This document shows, piece after piece, positions 47,491 through 56,260 of a DNA stretch of 64,000 nucleotides (position 1 is the stretch's first letter; each line of letters starts with the position of its first letter). Origin of the DNA: Pegethrix bostrychoides GSE-TBD4-15B (GTDB taxonomy: Bacteria; Cyanobacteriota; Cyanobacteriia; Elainellales; Elainellaceae); NCBI GenBank assembly GCA_019359155.1, contig JAHHHV010000089.1, positions 1-64,000 on the forward strand, in the 5' to 3' direction. Made by a program: the position numbers and the translations under genes. The notes beneath the pieces are model-generated. The model was not told the origin of the DNA. It was given only the letters and a program-made list of their open reading frames with translations, and did not search any database.

Positions 47491-47535
47491 GCTATTTCAC
47501 TGGCTGCTATTTCACTGGCTGCTATTTCACTGGCT
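47491..47535. repeat. Tandem repeat GCTATTTCACTGGCT, 3 copies, at the OCP-like gene's stop
   Basis: Three perfect 15-bp copies, with a fourth degenerate one containing the stop codon of the minus-strand gene. On the coding strand each copy reads Q-P-V-K-stop in frame, so the gene has four in-frame stops in a row. Confidence 0.95.
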
Positions 47536-47536
47536 G

Positions 47537-47986
47537 CTACTTGACTTCTGTCACTGTAGTCAGCATGAAATTGAGCCGCTCCTCAAAGTCCAACTGCTTG
47601 ATCGCATCAGTAAATTTCTCGGTGTTCTCAGGCAGCTTGTAGTCGTCGGGCACCTGGACAACTGTTCCCTTCTCCATACCTTGCGCCAGCAGCAACCATA
47701 CTTCCACTCTGGCATTTGAGTTGAGTGCTTTGTAGGAGTCGCTGAACTGATTGGCTGAGCCTTGTAGCAAATCACGCTGAGCCTGTAGCTGCTGATCTTG
47801 CGGCAGCATCGCAATTTGATCAAACACAGCTTTACCAGTTGCTTCCACGCTCTGAGGCGGAGCAGGATTGAGCTGATCTTTGAGATCTAGGTAGCCATAC
47901 CAGAGCAACGCAAGTTGAGTATCGACATCAAACTGCTTAAACATCTCAACTGCTGATTTCGTCTTTTCGTTCATTGGATTAGCCAT
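47537..47986 (-). CDS. Orange-carotenoid-protein N-terminal domain protein (stand-alone)
   Basis: A 149-aa all-helical protein related to the N-terminal domain of the orange carotenoid protein. [20 protein letters not shown] matches the LSAEDQLALIWFAYLEM region of OCP, and [28 protein letters not shown] and [12 protein letters not shown] match the later helices, including the GxVxxxPxxYKL signature. The C-terminal NTF2-like half of OCP is absent, as in helical carotenoid proteins, which quench excitation or singlet oxygen constitutively. Whether this member binds carotenoid is not certain, since it is short and divergent. Start ATG 47986 has AGGAGC upstream; a second ATG is four codons inside. 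A 15-bp duplication lies in its upstream region. Confidence 0.85.
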   Translation of the reverse strand: MANPMNEKTKSAVEMFKQFDVDTQLALLWYGYLDLKDQLNPAPPQSVEATGKAVFDQIAMLPQDQQLQAQRDLLQGSANQFSDSYKALNSNARVEVWLLLAQGMEKGTVVQVPDDYKLPENTEKFTDAIKQLDFEERLNFMLTTVTEVK

Positions 47987-48052
47987 GCTATTAACGCTCC
48001 TAATTAGGGTTAGCTGATATAAATTAGCGAACGAGCTAGACGAGATAATCTT

Positions 48053-48082
48053 AAAAAAGGTAGAGATAAAAAAGGTAGAGAT
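48053..48082. repeat. Perfect tandem duplication, 15 bp x2
   Basis: AAAAAAGGTAGAGAT occurs twice without a gap in the divergent promoter region between the OCP-like gene and the SPFH-FHA gene. Confidence 0.9.
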
Positions 48083-48241
48083 AGGTCTTGCAGCTTGAGC
48101 ATACCGCTAGGAGCATCTCACAATGATCTGATTCAGACTAGAAGCTGCCCGTGATCTAGAAACCAAATCGAACAGCTGTTCTCCCTGAGAAGCGGGTTTG
48201 AAAGCTAGGATAATAGACAGCTAAGCTCTCACATCTCTGGC

Positions 48242-49267
48242 ATGACTGACCGCGCACCCCTTACCCAAGTTGTCACCCCCGAACGCTGGGCTGGCCTCAG
48301 CATGAATTTTATTGATGCAGGCTATATTGGCCTTCTGGTCAAAAACGGGCAGCTGATGCGAAAGCTGGAACCAGGACGGCACTTCAGCTTTGCGCTGCCC
48401 TACCTAGAGCATTGCCAAATCATTCTGGTAGACGGTAAGATCCGCAACCTAGAGGTGGTTTCAGAAGGCGATTTTGTCTCCCGCGATCAGTATTTGGTGA
48501 ATATTTCGCTCAGCGTCATGTACCAGGTGATCGACCCAAAGCGGGTGGCGCTGGAGCTATCTGATCCCATTGCGGCGCTGACGAGTGCCGTCAAAGACAA
48601 TCTGGCGGTGGTGGTCAACCTGATGCAGCTAGAGCAGCTCAATCAGACGGGGCGGGTACAGATTCGTGACTATTTGCTCAGCCATCTCGACAGCTTCTAT
48701 ACGCTAGGCTTTAACCTCGACGACGTGCGGGTGAGCGACATCAGCTTTCCCAAAAGCCCTGGCGTGATCCGGCAGCTCGAAGGCTTGACCTCGAAGCAGG
48801 AGGCTGATCACGAGGCCAAACGCCAAGCCGAAATTGCCAGTGCCGAACGCACGGTTTATCTAAATCCGTCCCTCAATCCGCCCGTGGGCAAGCCTCAAGC
48901 TCAGCCCTCTCCCCTTCCTGCTGCTGTCCGCAAGCCGTTGCCTCCCACCACAATGGCCGAACCGACTGATTTGCCCACGGCGCAGCTGATGAGTTCTCAG
49001 TCGGGAGAGGTGATTCCAATCACGGCAGAGCGATTCACCATTGGCCGTGAACCGCACAACACGCTAGCTCTCACTGACGATCTTTGCTCACGCAATCACG
49101 CTCAGGTTGAACGCGATGCGGCAGGTGACTATCAGCTCACAGATCTGGGCAGCTCCAATGGTACGTTGCTCAACGGTCAGCGGCTAGTGCCTCACCAGCC
49201 CGCGCAGCTAGAGTCTGGGGCGCAGATCAAGATTGGCAGGACGGAATGGCTATTTGAAGAGCTTTAA
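48242..49267 (+). CDS. SPFH/band 7 domain protein fused to a C-terminal FHA domain
   Basis: A 341-aa protein without a transmembrane helix. Residues about 20-200 form an SPFH (stomatin/prohibitin/flotillin) domain, starting DAGYIGLLVKNGQLMRKLEP and including VVSEGDFVSRDQYLVNISLS and LDDVRVSDISFP. A short charged helix and a Pro-rich linker follow. Residues about 255-335 are a forkhead-associated domain with GREPHNTLALTDDLCSRNHA and LTDLGSSNGTLLNGQRL, which keeps the Arg, Ser-Arg-x-His and Asn-Gly residues used to bind phosphothreonine. The combination suggests a scaffold recruited by Ser/Thr phosphorylation; no kinase is encoded nearby. Start ATG 48242. Confidence 0.88.
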   Translation: MTDRAPLTQVVTPERWAGLSMNFIDAGYIGLLVKNGQLMRKLEPGRHFSFALPYLEHCQIILVDGKIRNLEVVSEGDFVSRDQYLVNISLSVMYQVIDPKRVALELSDPIAALTSAVKDNLAVVVNLMQLEQLNQTGRVQIRDYLLSHLDSFYTLGFNLDDVRVSDISFPKSPGVIRQLEGLTSKQEADHEAKRQAEIASAERTVYLNPSLNPPVGKPQAQPSPLPAAVRKPLPPTTMAEPTDLPTAQLMSSQSGEVIPITAERFTIGREPHNTLALTDDLCSRNHAQVERDAAGDYQLTDLGSSNGTLLNGQRLVPHQPAQLESGAQIKIGRTEWLFEEL

Positions 49268-49663
49268 CTCAGATCTTGCACCATTCTCGTATGGGTGGCT
49301 TGGATTTGATACTTTTAGCCTACCGGCTCGTCCTTATCCCGAACTCACGTTGATTTAGCAGTGTTCAAATATACTCTTGCTCATCCTTAAACGAGTAATT
49401 GACATCCGGATGTCAATTACTCGTTGCTATTCCAGTTTAGGCAATCCTAATTGTCGTCAATCGGGAAACATAGCTGACATTCCACACCCATGACCAACAA
49501 CAACAAAATCACTCAAAGCGGATAGCGAGGCTGGCTGCGGAAGTCAGGAATTTGTTTGAGATGCTCGATTAGGCTCATAGTCTGGATGGCAGAAGCACGA
49601 GAGGAGGCTTCTATTCTCATTTTTCTACCATCCATAAATCAGCCCTGCCTACAATGTCAGGCT
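49268..49663. other. Convergent intergenic region with a perfect palindrome
   Basis: A 396-base non-coding stretch between the convergent SPFH-FHA and RTX adhesin genes. Its main feature is the 36-bp palindrome at 49390-49425. No open frame, tRNA or T-tailed terminator was recognised in the rest. Confidence 0.6.
49390..49425. other. Perfect 36-bp palindrome without spacer
   Basis: AACGAGTAATTGACATCC is followed immediately by its exact reverse complement, so all 18 pairs match with no loop. There is no T-tract on either side. It may be a bidirectional terminator or transcript-end hairpin, a dimeric protein-binding site, or the remnant of a palindromic mobile repeat. Confidence 0.9.
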
Positions 49664-52600
49664 TTATAGCTGTACAACGAAATCAGTTGCAGTCAGGTTG
49701 GGGCTATTTTGTAAGAGGGCAAACTGTCCCCCAGCACCGAACTCCTGTGCATCACGATTCGGGTTATAGTACAAGGCTCCTGTACTGCGGATGTAGGTCA
49801 TCAGTTCTCCACTCTGCTGCGCCTGTTCTAGGTTCTCTACGGATTCAAAACTGATGCGATTCTCTCGGAACGCTGTAAATGTTGTTCGATCAATCACAAG
49901 CTTGTCTTGACCTGTCTGGAAGTCGGTAATGCGATCGCGGCCCATCCTAGTAAGGTCAAATAGACCCGTGTCAAAGACAAAGAAATCACGCCCTGCACCC
50001 CCCGTCAACACATCGTCTCCGACCCCGCCGTCGAGATAATCGTCTCCGTTCCCTCCAATGAGCGCGTCGTTTCCGTTCCCTCCGCTGAGCTTATCGTCTC
50101 CGACCCCGCCGTCGAGATAATCGATTCCGACCTCGCCGCTGAGCTCATCGTTTCCGTTCCCGCCGCTGAGATTATCGTTTCCAGCCCCGCCGATGAGATC
50201 ATCGTCTCCGTCCCCGCCGTCGAGATTATCGTTTCCGTTCCCTCCGCTGAGATTATCGTTTCCGTTCCCTCCGCTGAGATTATCGTTTCCAGCCCCGCCG
50301 TCGAGATTATCGTTTCCAGCCCCGCCGCCGAGCTTATCGTTTCCAGTCCCGCCGTCGAGATTATCGTTTCCGTCCCCGCCGATGAGATCATCGTCTCCGT
50401 GACCTCCGATGAGATCATCGTTTCCGTCCCCGCCGATGAGATTATCGTTTCCGGAAGTACCATTTAGTTCATCACGACGGGCAGTACCCACTAGGCGTAT
50501 GCCGAAGTTAGCTGCAGAGATCGCGGCACTAGTCACTGATTCGGCAGTGCCTTGACCGTCTGTGTAGACAGCTTTGACGGTGATGGTCTTGCCCACTTGG
50601 GCTTCACCCAACGTGAAGGTCTTCCCTTTTTCATCAGTAATGACTTTGCCATTGGCTTGCCATTGGTAGGTGATGCTGCCCAGTCCATCGGCATCGTCCA
50701 GGTTATTCGATGCCGTCAAGGTTTGCCTTCGGGTGGGGGTGCCCTTGATAGTGACACTGCCAGTAGGAGCGTCGTTGATGTTGAGAACAGCAGTTGTTGC
50801 AGCCGAGGAGACTGCTTCAGCCGTGCCTTGACGATCTTTGTAGCTGGCTTTGACGGTGATGGTCTTGCCCACTTCAGCTTGACCCAACACGAAGGTATCG
50901 CCTGTTGCGCCAGCAATGACTTTACCATTGGCTTGCCATTGGTAGGTGATGCTGCCCAGTCCATCCAGAGCTGCCAGGTTATTCGATGCCGTCAAGGTTT
51001 GCCCTTGGGTGGGGGTGCCGCTGATAGTGACACTGCCGGTGGGTGCATCATTCACACCCGTAATGGTGAAGCTGATTTGCTGAGTTGTGCCGTCACTTGC
51101 TTCGACGGTAAAGGTCTCCGTCTTCGTTTCGTTTCCTTTGAGGTACTGGACAGCACTGTTAGGCACGCTGTAGGTGTAGGTGCCGTTAGCCGCAAGAACC
51201 AGATCGCCCAAGGTGCCGTTGGCTTTGGTCACCGTGGTTTTGAAGCTGGCTTCACCCTGATCCGCATCGGTAATGGAAAGGGTACCAGTGGCCGTCAGGG
51301 TAGTTGGATTTGCATCTTCGGTGACACCAGCAACCGTTGGATTACCGACCACCGCAGCATCATTCACACCCGTAATGGTAACGGTGATGGTTTCGGTAGC
51401 ACTACCATCGGAAGAAGAAACGCTAAAGGTTTCGACCTTGGTGTCGCCTGCACCGAGGTACTGCACGGCACTGTTGGCCACGGTGTAGGTGTAAGCGCCT
51501 GCGGTGGTGATGATGAGACTGCCCAAGTTGCCAGAAGAAACATCGGTGACGGTGGTGCTGAACTGGTTCTGACCCGGAGATGGTGCCGGAGCTGGTGCCG
51601 GTGCCGGAGATGGTGCCGGAGCTGGCCCCGGAGATGGTGCCGGAGCTGGTTCTGGTGCCGGAGCTGGCCCCGGAGATGGTGCCGGAGCTGGTTCTGGTGC
51701 CGGAGCTGGCCCCGGAGATGGTGCCGGAGATGGTTCTGGTGCCGGAGCTGGCCCCGGAGATGGTGCCGGAGATGGTGCCGGAGCTGGTGCCGGTGCCGGA
51801 GCTGGCCCCGGAGATGGTTCTGGTGCCGGAGCTGGTGCCGGAGCTGGCCCCGGAGATGGTTCTGGTGCCGGAGCTGGTGCCGGAGCTGGCCCCGGAGCTG
51901 GTTCTGGAACTGGCTCCCTATCTACATCGCTGATGCTGAGGCTACCCGTTGCCACCAAGTTGCCCAGCGTGTTGGCACTGTCTTCGGTGACGGCGGCAGT
52001 GGCAGTGCCGATGATGGTGGCGTTGTCATTCACCCCGGTAATCGTAACAGTGATGTTCTGAGAAGCAGTACCATCAACCGACTGAACCGTGAAGGTTTCG
52101 ACTTTGGTTGCACCTGCGCCGAGGGCTTGCACCGTGCTGTTGGTATTGTCAACAGTGTAGGTGTATGCCCCTGCGCTGGTGATGCTGAGGGTGCCCACAT
52201 TGCCGGTGCCCGTGACGGTAGTGCTGAACTGGTTCTGACCACTATCTACATCGCTGACGCTGAGGCTACCTGTAGCCACCAAATTGGTTAGGGTGGTGCT
52301 GTCTTCGGTGACGGAGGCAGAGGCGGTGCCGGTGATGGTGGCATTGTCTGGCACCGGGGTGACGTTGAGGGTCATTGTTGCAGCGGCGGTGCTGAAGTCG
52401 GTGCCGTCGCTGACCTGGAACTGGAAGCTGGCGTAGTTGGTGCCGTTGGCGTTGGGGGCGGGGGCAAACTTGAGTTGGCTCAAGGTGTTGGCGGCAATCA
52501 CTTGATTGAGGGTGACGGCTTCGCCCGCATCTTGGATACTATCGCTGTCGGCATCGACAAACAGTTGACCTACCAAGGGCAATTGTGTCATGCGGATGCT

Positions 52601-53749
52601 TTGCAGAGTGTTGCCGACATCGGCATCGGTAAAGGGGAAGTCGGCAGTGCTGAAGGTGCGCACGGTGTCTTCGTCGAAGGTAACGGTGTTATTGCCGGTG
52701 TTGGGGGCGGTGTTGGGGGGCGCATCAGTAATGGTGAGACTGGCGCTGGGGGGATTGTTGAGCAGCACCGAGACATTGTTGGGGTTGGAGTTTGTGACGA
52801 CAATATCGTCCAAGCCATCCCCATTGAAATCCCCGATCGCCACAGCTCTGCGATTCGAACCGACTGCGATATTAGAGTTGCCAGTGAAGCCGCCAAGCCC
52901 ATCCCCCAAACGAATCGACACAGTATTATCGGTATTCGCGGCGGCAAAATCGTCTTTGCCATCCCCATTGAAGTCCCCGATCGACACAGAGAAGGGACTT
53001 GAACCGACTGTGACATCAGGGGCACTAGAGAAGCCACCAGAGCCATTTCCCAAGCGAATCGACACAGTGTTGGTGCCATAGTTTGCGGTAGCAATATCGT
53101 CTTTGCCATCTCTATTGAAGTCCCCAATCGCCAAACCGAAGGGAAGCGAACCGACTGCGACATTAGGGGAGCTAGAGAAGCTGCCAGAGCCATTCCCCAA
53201 GCGAATCGACACAGTGTTGGTGCCATTGTTCGCGGTGGCAATATCGGCTATACCATCGCGGTTGAAATCGCCAATCACCACAGACCTAGATGCAACGCCG
53301 TCGGTTACGACATTAGGGGCGCTAGAGAAGCCGCCAGAGCCATTCCCCAACCGAATCGACACACTAGCACCGCCGCCAGCGTTCGCGATGACCGCAAAAT
53401 CTCCTTTGCCATCCCTATTGAAGTCCCCGATCGCCACAGATTGGGGACCCGAACCGACTGAGGAGATATTAGTGGTGCCAGTGAAGCCGCCAAGCCCATC
53501 CCCCAAACGAATCGACACAGTACCCGCGGTAGGGTTCCCGGTGTTATTGTTTGCGGTGGCAATATCGGCTTTGCCATCCCCATTGAAGTCCCCGATCGCC
53601 ACACCCCTGGGAAACGAACCGACGGGAACATTGGTGGTGCCAGTGAAACCGCCAAGCCCGTCTCCCAACCGGATCGACACAGTATTGGAGCCATTGTTCG
53701 CAATGGCCATATCGGCTTTACCATCGCCGTTTGAAATCGCCAATGGCAA
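49664..53749 (-). CDS. Giant RTX adhesin, C-terminal part (downstream of a frameshift)
   Basis: 1361 aa that continue the protein at 53718-54731 in another frame. Order: six FG-GAP propeller blades (pattern [19 protein letters not shown]) to about residue 335, with the first blade split by the frameshift. Then a cadherin/VCBS-like series ([31 protein letters not shown]), with a Pro/Ala-rich block inserted in one VCBS unit. Then two near-identical Ig-like repeats ([20 protein letters not shown] and [20 protein letters not shown]). Then 17 RTX calcium-binding nonapeptides (GGDGNDNLD type), and a C-terminal segment ending [11 protein letters not shown], the type I secretion signal region. The apparent ATG start at 53749 is an artefact of the frameshift. 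It is probably a cell-surface or released adhesin. Confidence 0.85.
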   Translation of the reverse strand: MPLAISNGDGKADMAIANNGSNTVSIRLGDGLGGFTGTTNVPVGSFPRGVAIGDFNGDGKADIATANNNTGNPTAGTVSIRLGDGLGGFTGTTNISSVGSGPQSVAIGDFNRDGKGDFAVIANAGGGASVSIRLGNGSGGFSSAPNVVTDGVASRSVVIGDFNRDGIADIATANNGTNTVSIRLGNGSGSFSSSPNVAVGSLPFGLAIGDFNRDGKDDIATANYGTNTVSIRLGNGSGGFSSAPDVTVGSSPFSVSIGDFNGDGKDDFAAANTDNTVSIRLGDGLGGFTGNSNIAVGSNRRAVAIGDFNGDGLDDIVVTNSNPNNVSVLLNNPPSASLTITDAPPNTAPNTGNNTVTFDEDTVRTFSTADFPFTDADVGNTLQSIRMTQLPLVGQLFVDADSDSIQDAGEAVTLNQVIAANTLSQLKFAPAPNANGTNYASFQFQVSDGTDFSTAAATMTLNVTPVPDNATITGTASASVTEDSTTLTNLVATGSLSVSDVDSGQNQFSTTVTGTGNVGTLSITSAGAYTYTVDNTNSTVQALGAGATKVETFTVQSVDGTASQNITVTITGVNDNATIIGTATAAVTEDSANTLGNLVATGSLSISDVDREPVPEPAPGPAPAPAPAPEPSPGPAPAPAPAPEPSPGPAPAPAPAPAPSPAPSPGPAPAPEPSPAPSPGPAPAPEPAPAPSPGPAPAPEPAPAPSPGPAPAPSPAPAPAPAPSPGQNQFSTTVTDVSSGNLGSLIITTAGAYTYTVANSAVQYLGAGDTKVETFSVSSSDGSATETITVTITGVNDAAVVGNPTVAGVTEDANPTTLTATGTLSITDADQGEASFKTTVTKANGTLGDLVLAANGTYTYSVPNSAVQYLKGNETKTETFTVEASDGTTQQISFTITGVNDAPTGSVTISGTPTQGQTLTASNNLAALDGLGSITYQWQANGKVIAGATGDTFVLGQAEVGKTITVKASYKDRQGTAEAVSSAATTAVLNINDAPTGSVTIKGTPTRRQTLTASNNLDDADGLGSITYQWQANGKVITDEKGKTFTLGEAQVGKTITVKAVYTDGQGTAESVTSAAISAANFGIRLVGTARRDELNGTSGNDNLIGGDGNDDLIGGHGDDDLIGGDGNDNLDGGTGNDKLGGGAGNDNLDGGAGNDNLSGGNGNDNLSGGNGNDNLDGGDGDDDLIGGAGNDNLSGGNGNDELSGEVGIDYLDGGVGDDKLSGGNGNDALIGGNGDDYLDGGVGDDVLTGGAGRDFFVFDTGLFDLTRMGRDRITDFQTGQDKLVIDRTTFTAFRENRISFESVENLEQAQQSGELMTYIRSTGALYYNPNRDAQEFGAGGQFALLQNSPNLTATDFVVQL
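51575..51926. repeat. Pro/Ala/Glu/Ser/Gly low-complexity tandem repeat inside a VCBS domain
   Basis: About 350 bases of GGTGCC/GGAGCT/GGAGAT-type hexamers on the plus strand. On the coding strand they translate into [15 protein letters not shown]-like sequence of roughly 115 residues. The block separates SISDVD from GQNQFSTTV, two halves that are continuous ([16 protein letters not shown]) in the neighbouring VCBS unit of the same protein. It also keeps a long antisense frame open, which is not a gene. Confidence 0.9.
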
Positions 53750-54731
53750 CAGAGTCAGGGTTCAAGCCGACTGGGACAGGGCTACTGGGCGCAGCAAACT
53801 GAGCGGTAACAGTGCTACCCAGGAAGTAGCCGTTGCCCGCCGCCAAGGAGAGGATCATCGTTTCAGCCGGATCGACGATGCCATCATTCACCGGAACCAC
53901 ATTCAACGTGGCGGTGGTGGCCCCTGCCGCAATTACAAAACTGGTGGCGCTGACGCTGGTGATGTTGCTGCCTGCACTAAAACTGTAGTCTGCCGGGTTG
54001 GTGGCGGTGCCAGAGGGCGTAAAGTTGACGGTTAACCCACCCACCGGGGCGGGTGAATCGAGGGTGATCGTGAAGGTGCCCGTCGTACCAATTTCTGCCG
54101 GGGTTGTGCCCGCCGCTACCGTTACCCGAGGCAACGGCAGAATCTCCGTATAGATATCACGGGCAGCCTGGGTCAATGCCAAACTTGACTCAATACTGCC
54201 TGTTTGAAACTCTAAAACCCAGTCGCCCCCTTTGGCGGCATTGCCCGTCAGGTTAGCTGAGGCAGCGATATCGGCTCCGGTCAACTGGCTGAGGGTATCG
54301 ACAAACGCTTTGCCCAATTTGCCCTGTGCCACCTCACAGCCATAGAGCAAAATCTCGGCTTTCTCAGCCAGAGCACTGCGCCACACCTGAAGTTGAGCCG
54401 CATGAGCCAGCAGATTGTCCAGATTCAGCGCGCTACTGCCCAATTGCAGTGTGCCCGAACGCCCGTGGGAGAAAATATGCAGGCTGGCAATCCCCATTTG
54501 TTCTCGCAAAATCTGGGTGATCTGGGTGATACCGCACTGGTGAGCCTCCAGCAGATAGACCTCATGACCCGGAATCACTCCCTCAACAAGGGTCTGATAA
54601 TCGTCCAGGGATGTGTCGATGATGACGAGCGATCGTGCCCTTGAAGGCATCGGCTGCAAACTAGCTGATGAGACATTGCGGAAGGTCGATTGAGCCATTG
54701 CCAGATTGTCGAGGGTGAGAAGCGATGTCAT
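53718..54731 (-). CDS. Giant RTX adhesin, N-terminal part (DUF4347, Calx-beta)
   Basis: 337 aa, the start of the adhesin. Residues about 30-170 are a DUF4347 domain ([54 protein letters not shown]), common at the N-terminus of leaderless giant cyanobacterial RTX proteins. Residues about 190-295 are a Calx-beta-like domain ([40 protein letters not shown]). The frame then enters the first FG-GAP blade (PDSVAIGDF) and runs off as KRRW-stop. The expected continuation NGDGKADMA is present in the next frame, so this and 49664-53749 are one gene with a single-base frameshift, about 1690 residues in total. Start ATG 54731. Confidence 0.88.
   Translation of the reverse strand: MTSLLTLDNLAMAQSTFRNVSSASLQPMPSRARSLVIIDTSLDDYQTLVEGVIPGHEVYLLEAHQCGITQITQILREQMGIASLHIFSHGRSGTLQLGSSALNLDNLLAHAAQLQVWRSALAEKAEILLYGCEVAQGKLGKAFVDTLSQLTGADIAASANLTGNAAKGGDWVLEFQTGSIESSLALTQAARDIYTEILPLPRVTVAAGTTPAEIGTTGTFTITLDSPAPVGGLTVNFTPSGTATNPADYSFSAGSNITSVSATSFVIAAGATTATLNVVPVNDGIVDPAETMILSLAAGNGYFLGSTVTAQFAAPSSPVPVGLNPDSVAIGDFKRRW
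53730..53732 (-). other. Single-base frameshift in the adhesin gene
   Basis: On the coding strand the blade reads GATTTCAAACGGCGATGG, where sister blades have GATTTCAACGG. One extra A (TTT instead of TT on the plus strand at 53730-53732) shifts the frame. It is either a true inactivating or phase-variable mutation or a homopolymer sequencing error. Confidence 0.85.
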
Positions 54732-55143
54732 AGAAATAAACTCGTTTTTAGTTGGCTGCGCCTAATGAGGATCAGAGATAATACGGACTAAATTTGTCAA
54801 AAAAATACCGCTGACTATGCAGCAGTCTTCCCAGAGCAGTCGTCAAAATATCGTAATTGCTCAACTGGGGATGGTTGACAAGCTGTGAGATATCAATAAT
54901 ATTTCCCGATTGATGACAATTAGGGAGAGTAGAACAAACCAGGGGAATTACGCTGCCAGAGCCGGAGTGTGATATTTCGCAAAATTACAAATGGCTTTCG
55001 CTCTGAATGGGGTAGAGATTTGTTTGCGTCTGTTCGGTCTGTGGTCAATACTGGAAAGCGACAAAGGCTATCTGCTTTTGAGTCCCTTCTGATCGCCTTG
55101 AATCCCTTAGAATCCTTATTCCCTCTAAGTTGAGCAATTACCT
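54732..55143. other. Upstream region of the adhesin gene, no gene seen
   Basis: About 410 AT-rich bases that should hold the adhesin promoter (minus strand), and at the right side the truncated left boundary of the transposase relic. I recognised no RNA gene, terminal inverted repeat or clear operator. Confidence 0.5.
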
Positions 55144-55762
55144 GTAATTGTCCAGGGAGATACCGAGTTTGGAACTGTTGAGTTCCTCTCTGCTGTCAGC
55201 AGGTGGTCTTGGCGAGCGGTCGATGGTCGTACTCTTAAACAGCTCTATGGCAACGCTCAGCGAGGACAGCAGGTTTATCTTGAAGGCGTTGCTTTTCCAT
55301 TGACAGTGTCCTGGTTTTGGCTCAAACGTGCCGAGGGCAAGCGAGAATTACGCTTCATTGCTTCAACGTATCCTTACTCAGGTGTGTATTTGGTGCGATT
55401 AGGGCGCAGGAGATGGGCAATTGTAGCTTGCTTCCCGCAGGGTAGGCTTTTTTAAGACCATCAAACATCGCTTTGGCCTGCATCGGTTTGGCCAATCCAC
55501 CTGTCTTGGTGTCTATCGTTGGTTGGTCTTGGCTTTGATTGCCTATCTCTTGGTGCATTGGATAGACCAATGGTCGTTGCCCCCGCAACTGGACTAGAAA
55601 GAAGCAAGTGACTTAGCGTTATCGGTCTTATTCTCGTCTGTCTTATGGTGCCAATTGCTCAAGTTGATTCAGCTTTGCACTGATATCGCTGCTCAATTTG
55701 GTTTTGAGATCATTCTCAAACGTTTACCTGATTGGGCTTATCGAGAATGTTGCAAGGCCTGA
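55144..55762 (+). pseudogene. Decayed DDE transposase (C-terminal part)
   Basis: A transposase relic without its N-terminus. Frame 1 reads VQGDTEFGTVEFLSAVSRW, then TLKQLYGNAQRGQQVYLEGV, then TVSWFWLKRAEGKRELRFIA, then STYPYSGVYLVRLGRRRWAI. There it is broken by a 22-base insertion, and continues in another frame as GFFKTIKHRFGLHRFGQST, then GVYRWLVLALIAYLLVHWID. A nonsense TAG replaces a Trp codon after PPQLD, and the relic ends RECCKA-stop. The DTEFG, YPYSGVYLVRLGRRRWAIE and FFKTIKHRFGLH blocks resemble DDE transposases frequent in cyanobacteria; the IS family is not certain. It cannot make an active enzyme. Confidence 0.8.
55423..55444. repeat. 22-base insertion with a cyanobacterial repeat-like sequence
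   Basis: GTAGCTTGCTTCCCGCAGGGTA replaces a single codon of the transposase and shifts the frame. Very similar GCTTGCTTCCCGCAGGGTA strings are known to me as dispersed small repeats in many filamentous cyanobacteria; this is recalled knowledge and I could not check it. Confidence 0.55.
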
Positions 55763-56260
55763 TTTAATACAAATAAGTATTATAGATATACTTTCTCTGA
55801 ACTGTTTTGGACTAAACGTAAGAGCACTCATCCGGCAGTTAGTTATACATTTTTGATAATACCAAAGTATTAATTGAATCATATGGTCGGTTTTTTCGGG
55901 GCGCTTGATATAGACGTTGAATTTTTTGGTTCGAGTACATTTAAGCGTCAGAATATGGTACAGGGCAGCTTACTGAACACGACCCGTATGAAGACTCTGA
56001 TTCTGGCGTTCATCTCCCTGAGTTGAGGCTGATTGAGTACATTTCACAGATCTGTGATCGCAGCTAGATCGCAGGACACAGCCAAACTCTAAACGCATCT
56101 CGTCAATGGCTACAAGAATTCATCTAGATATTCGACAAGAGCCAAGCGACAAGAACCGCTCTAGCAGCGGATGATTTGCTAGCGGTAATGCTAGTTTTAC
56201 GCTCAGCTCAGGCATCCTAGAGGCGGTGTCTTACCGCAAAATCTGCAAGAGGCTGATGCG
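55763..56260. other. AT-rich intergenic region, no gene seen
   Basis: About 500 bases between the transposase relic and the glycosyltransferase gene. Composition is more AT-rich than the neighbouring genes. I found no open frame, RNA gene or terminal inverted repeat that I can support; it may be further decayed mobile-element DNA. Confidence 0.5.

Noticed and set aside
50552-52291. 579-codon plus-strand open frame, rich in Trp, Arg and Cys
   Set aside because: It is antisense to the adhesin gene. Its length comes from the Pro/Ala hexamer repeat, which contains no stops in any frame; the protein is low-complexity and unlike any known fold.
55355-55588. 77-codon minus-strand frame
   Set aside because: It lies antisense to the transposase relic and shows no protein-like features of its own.
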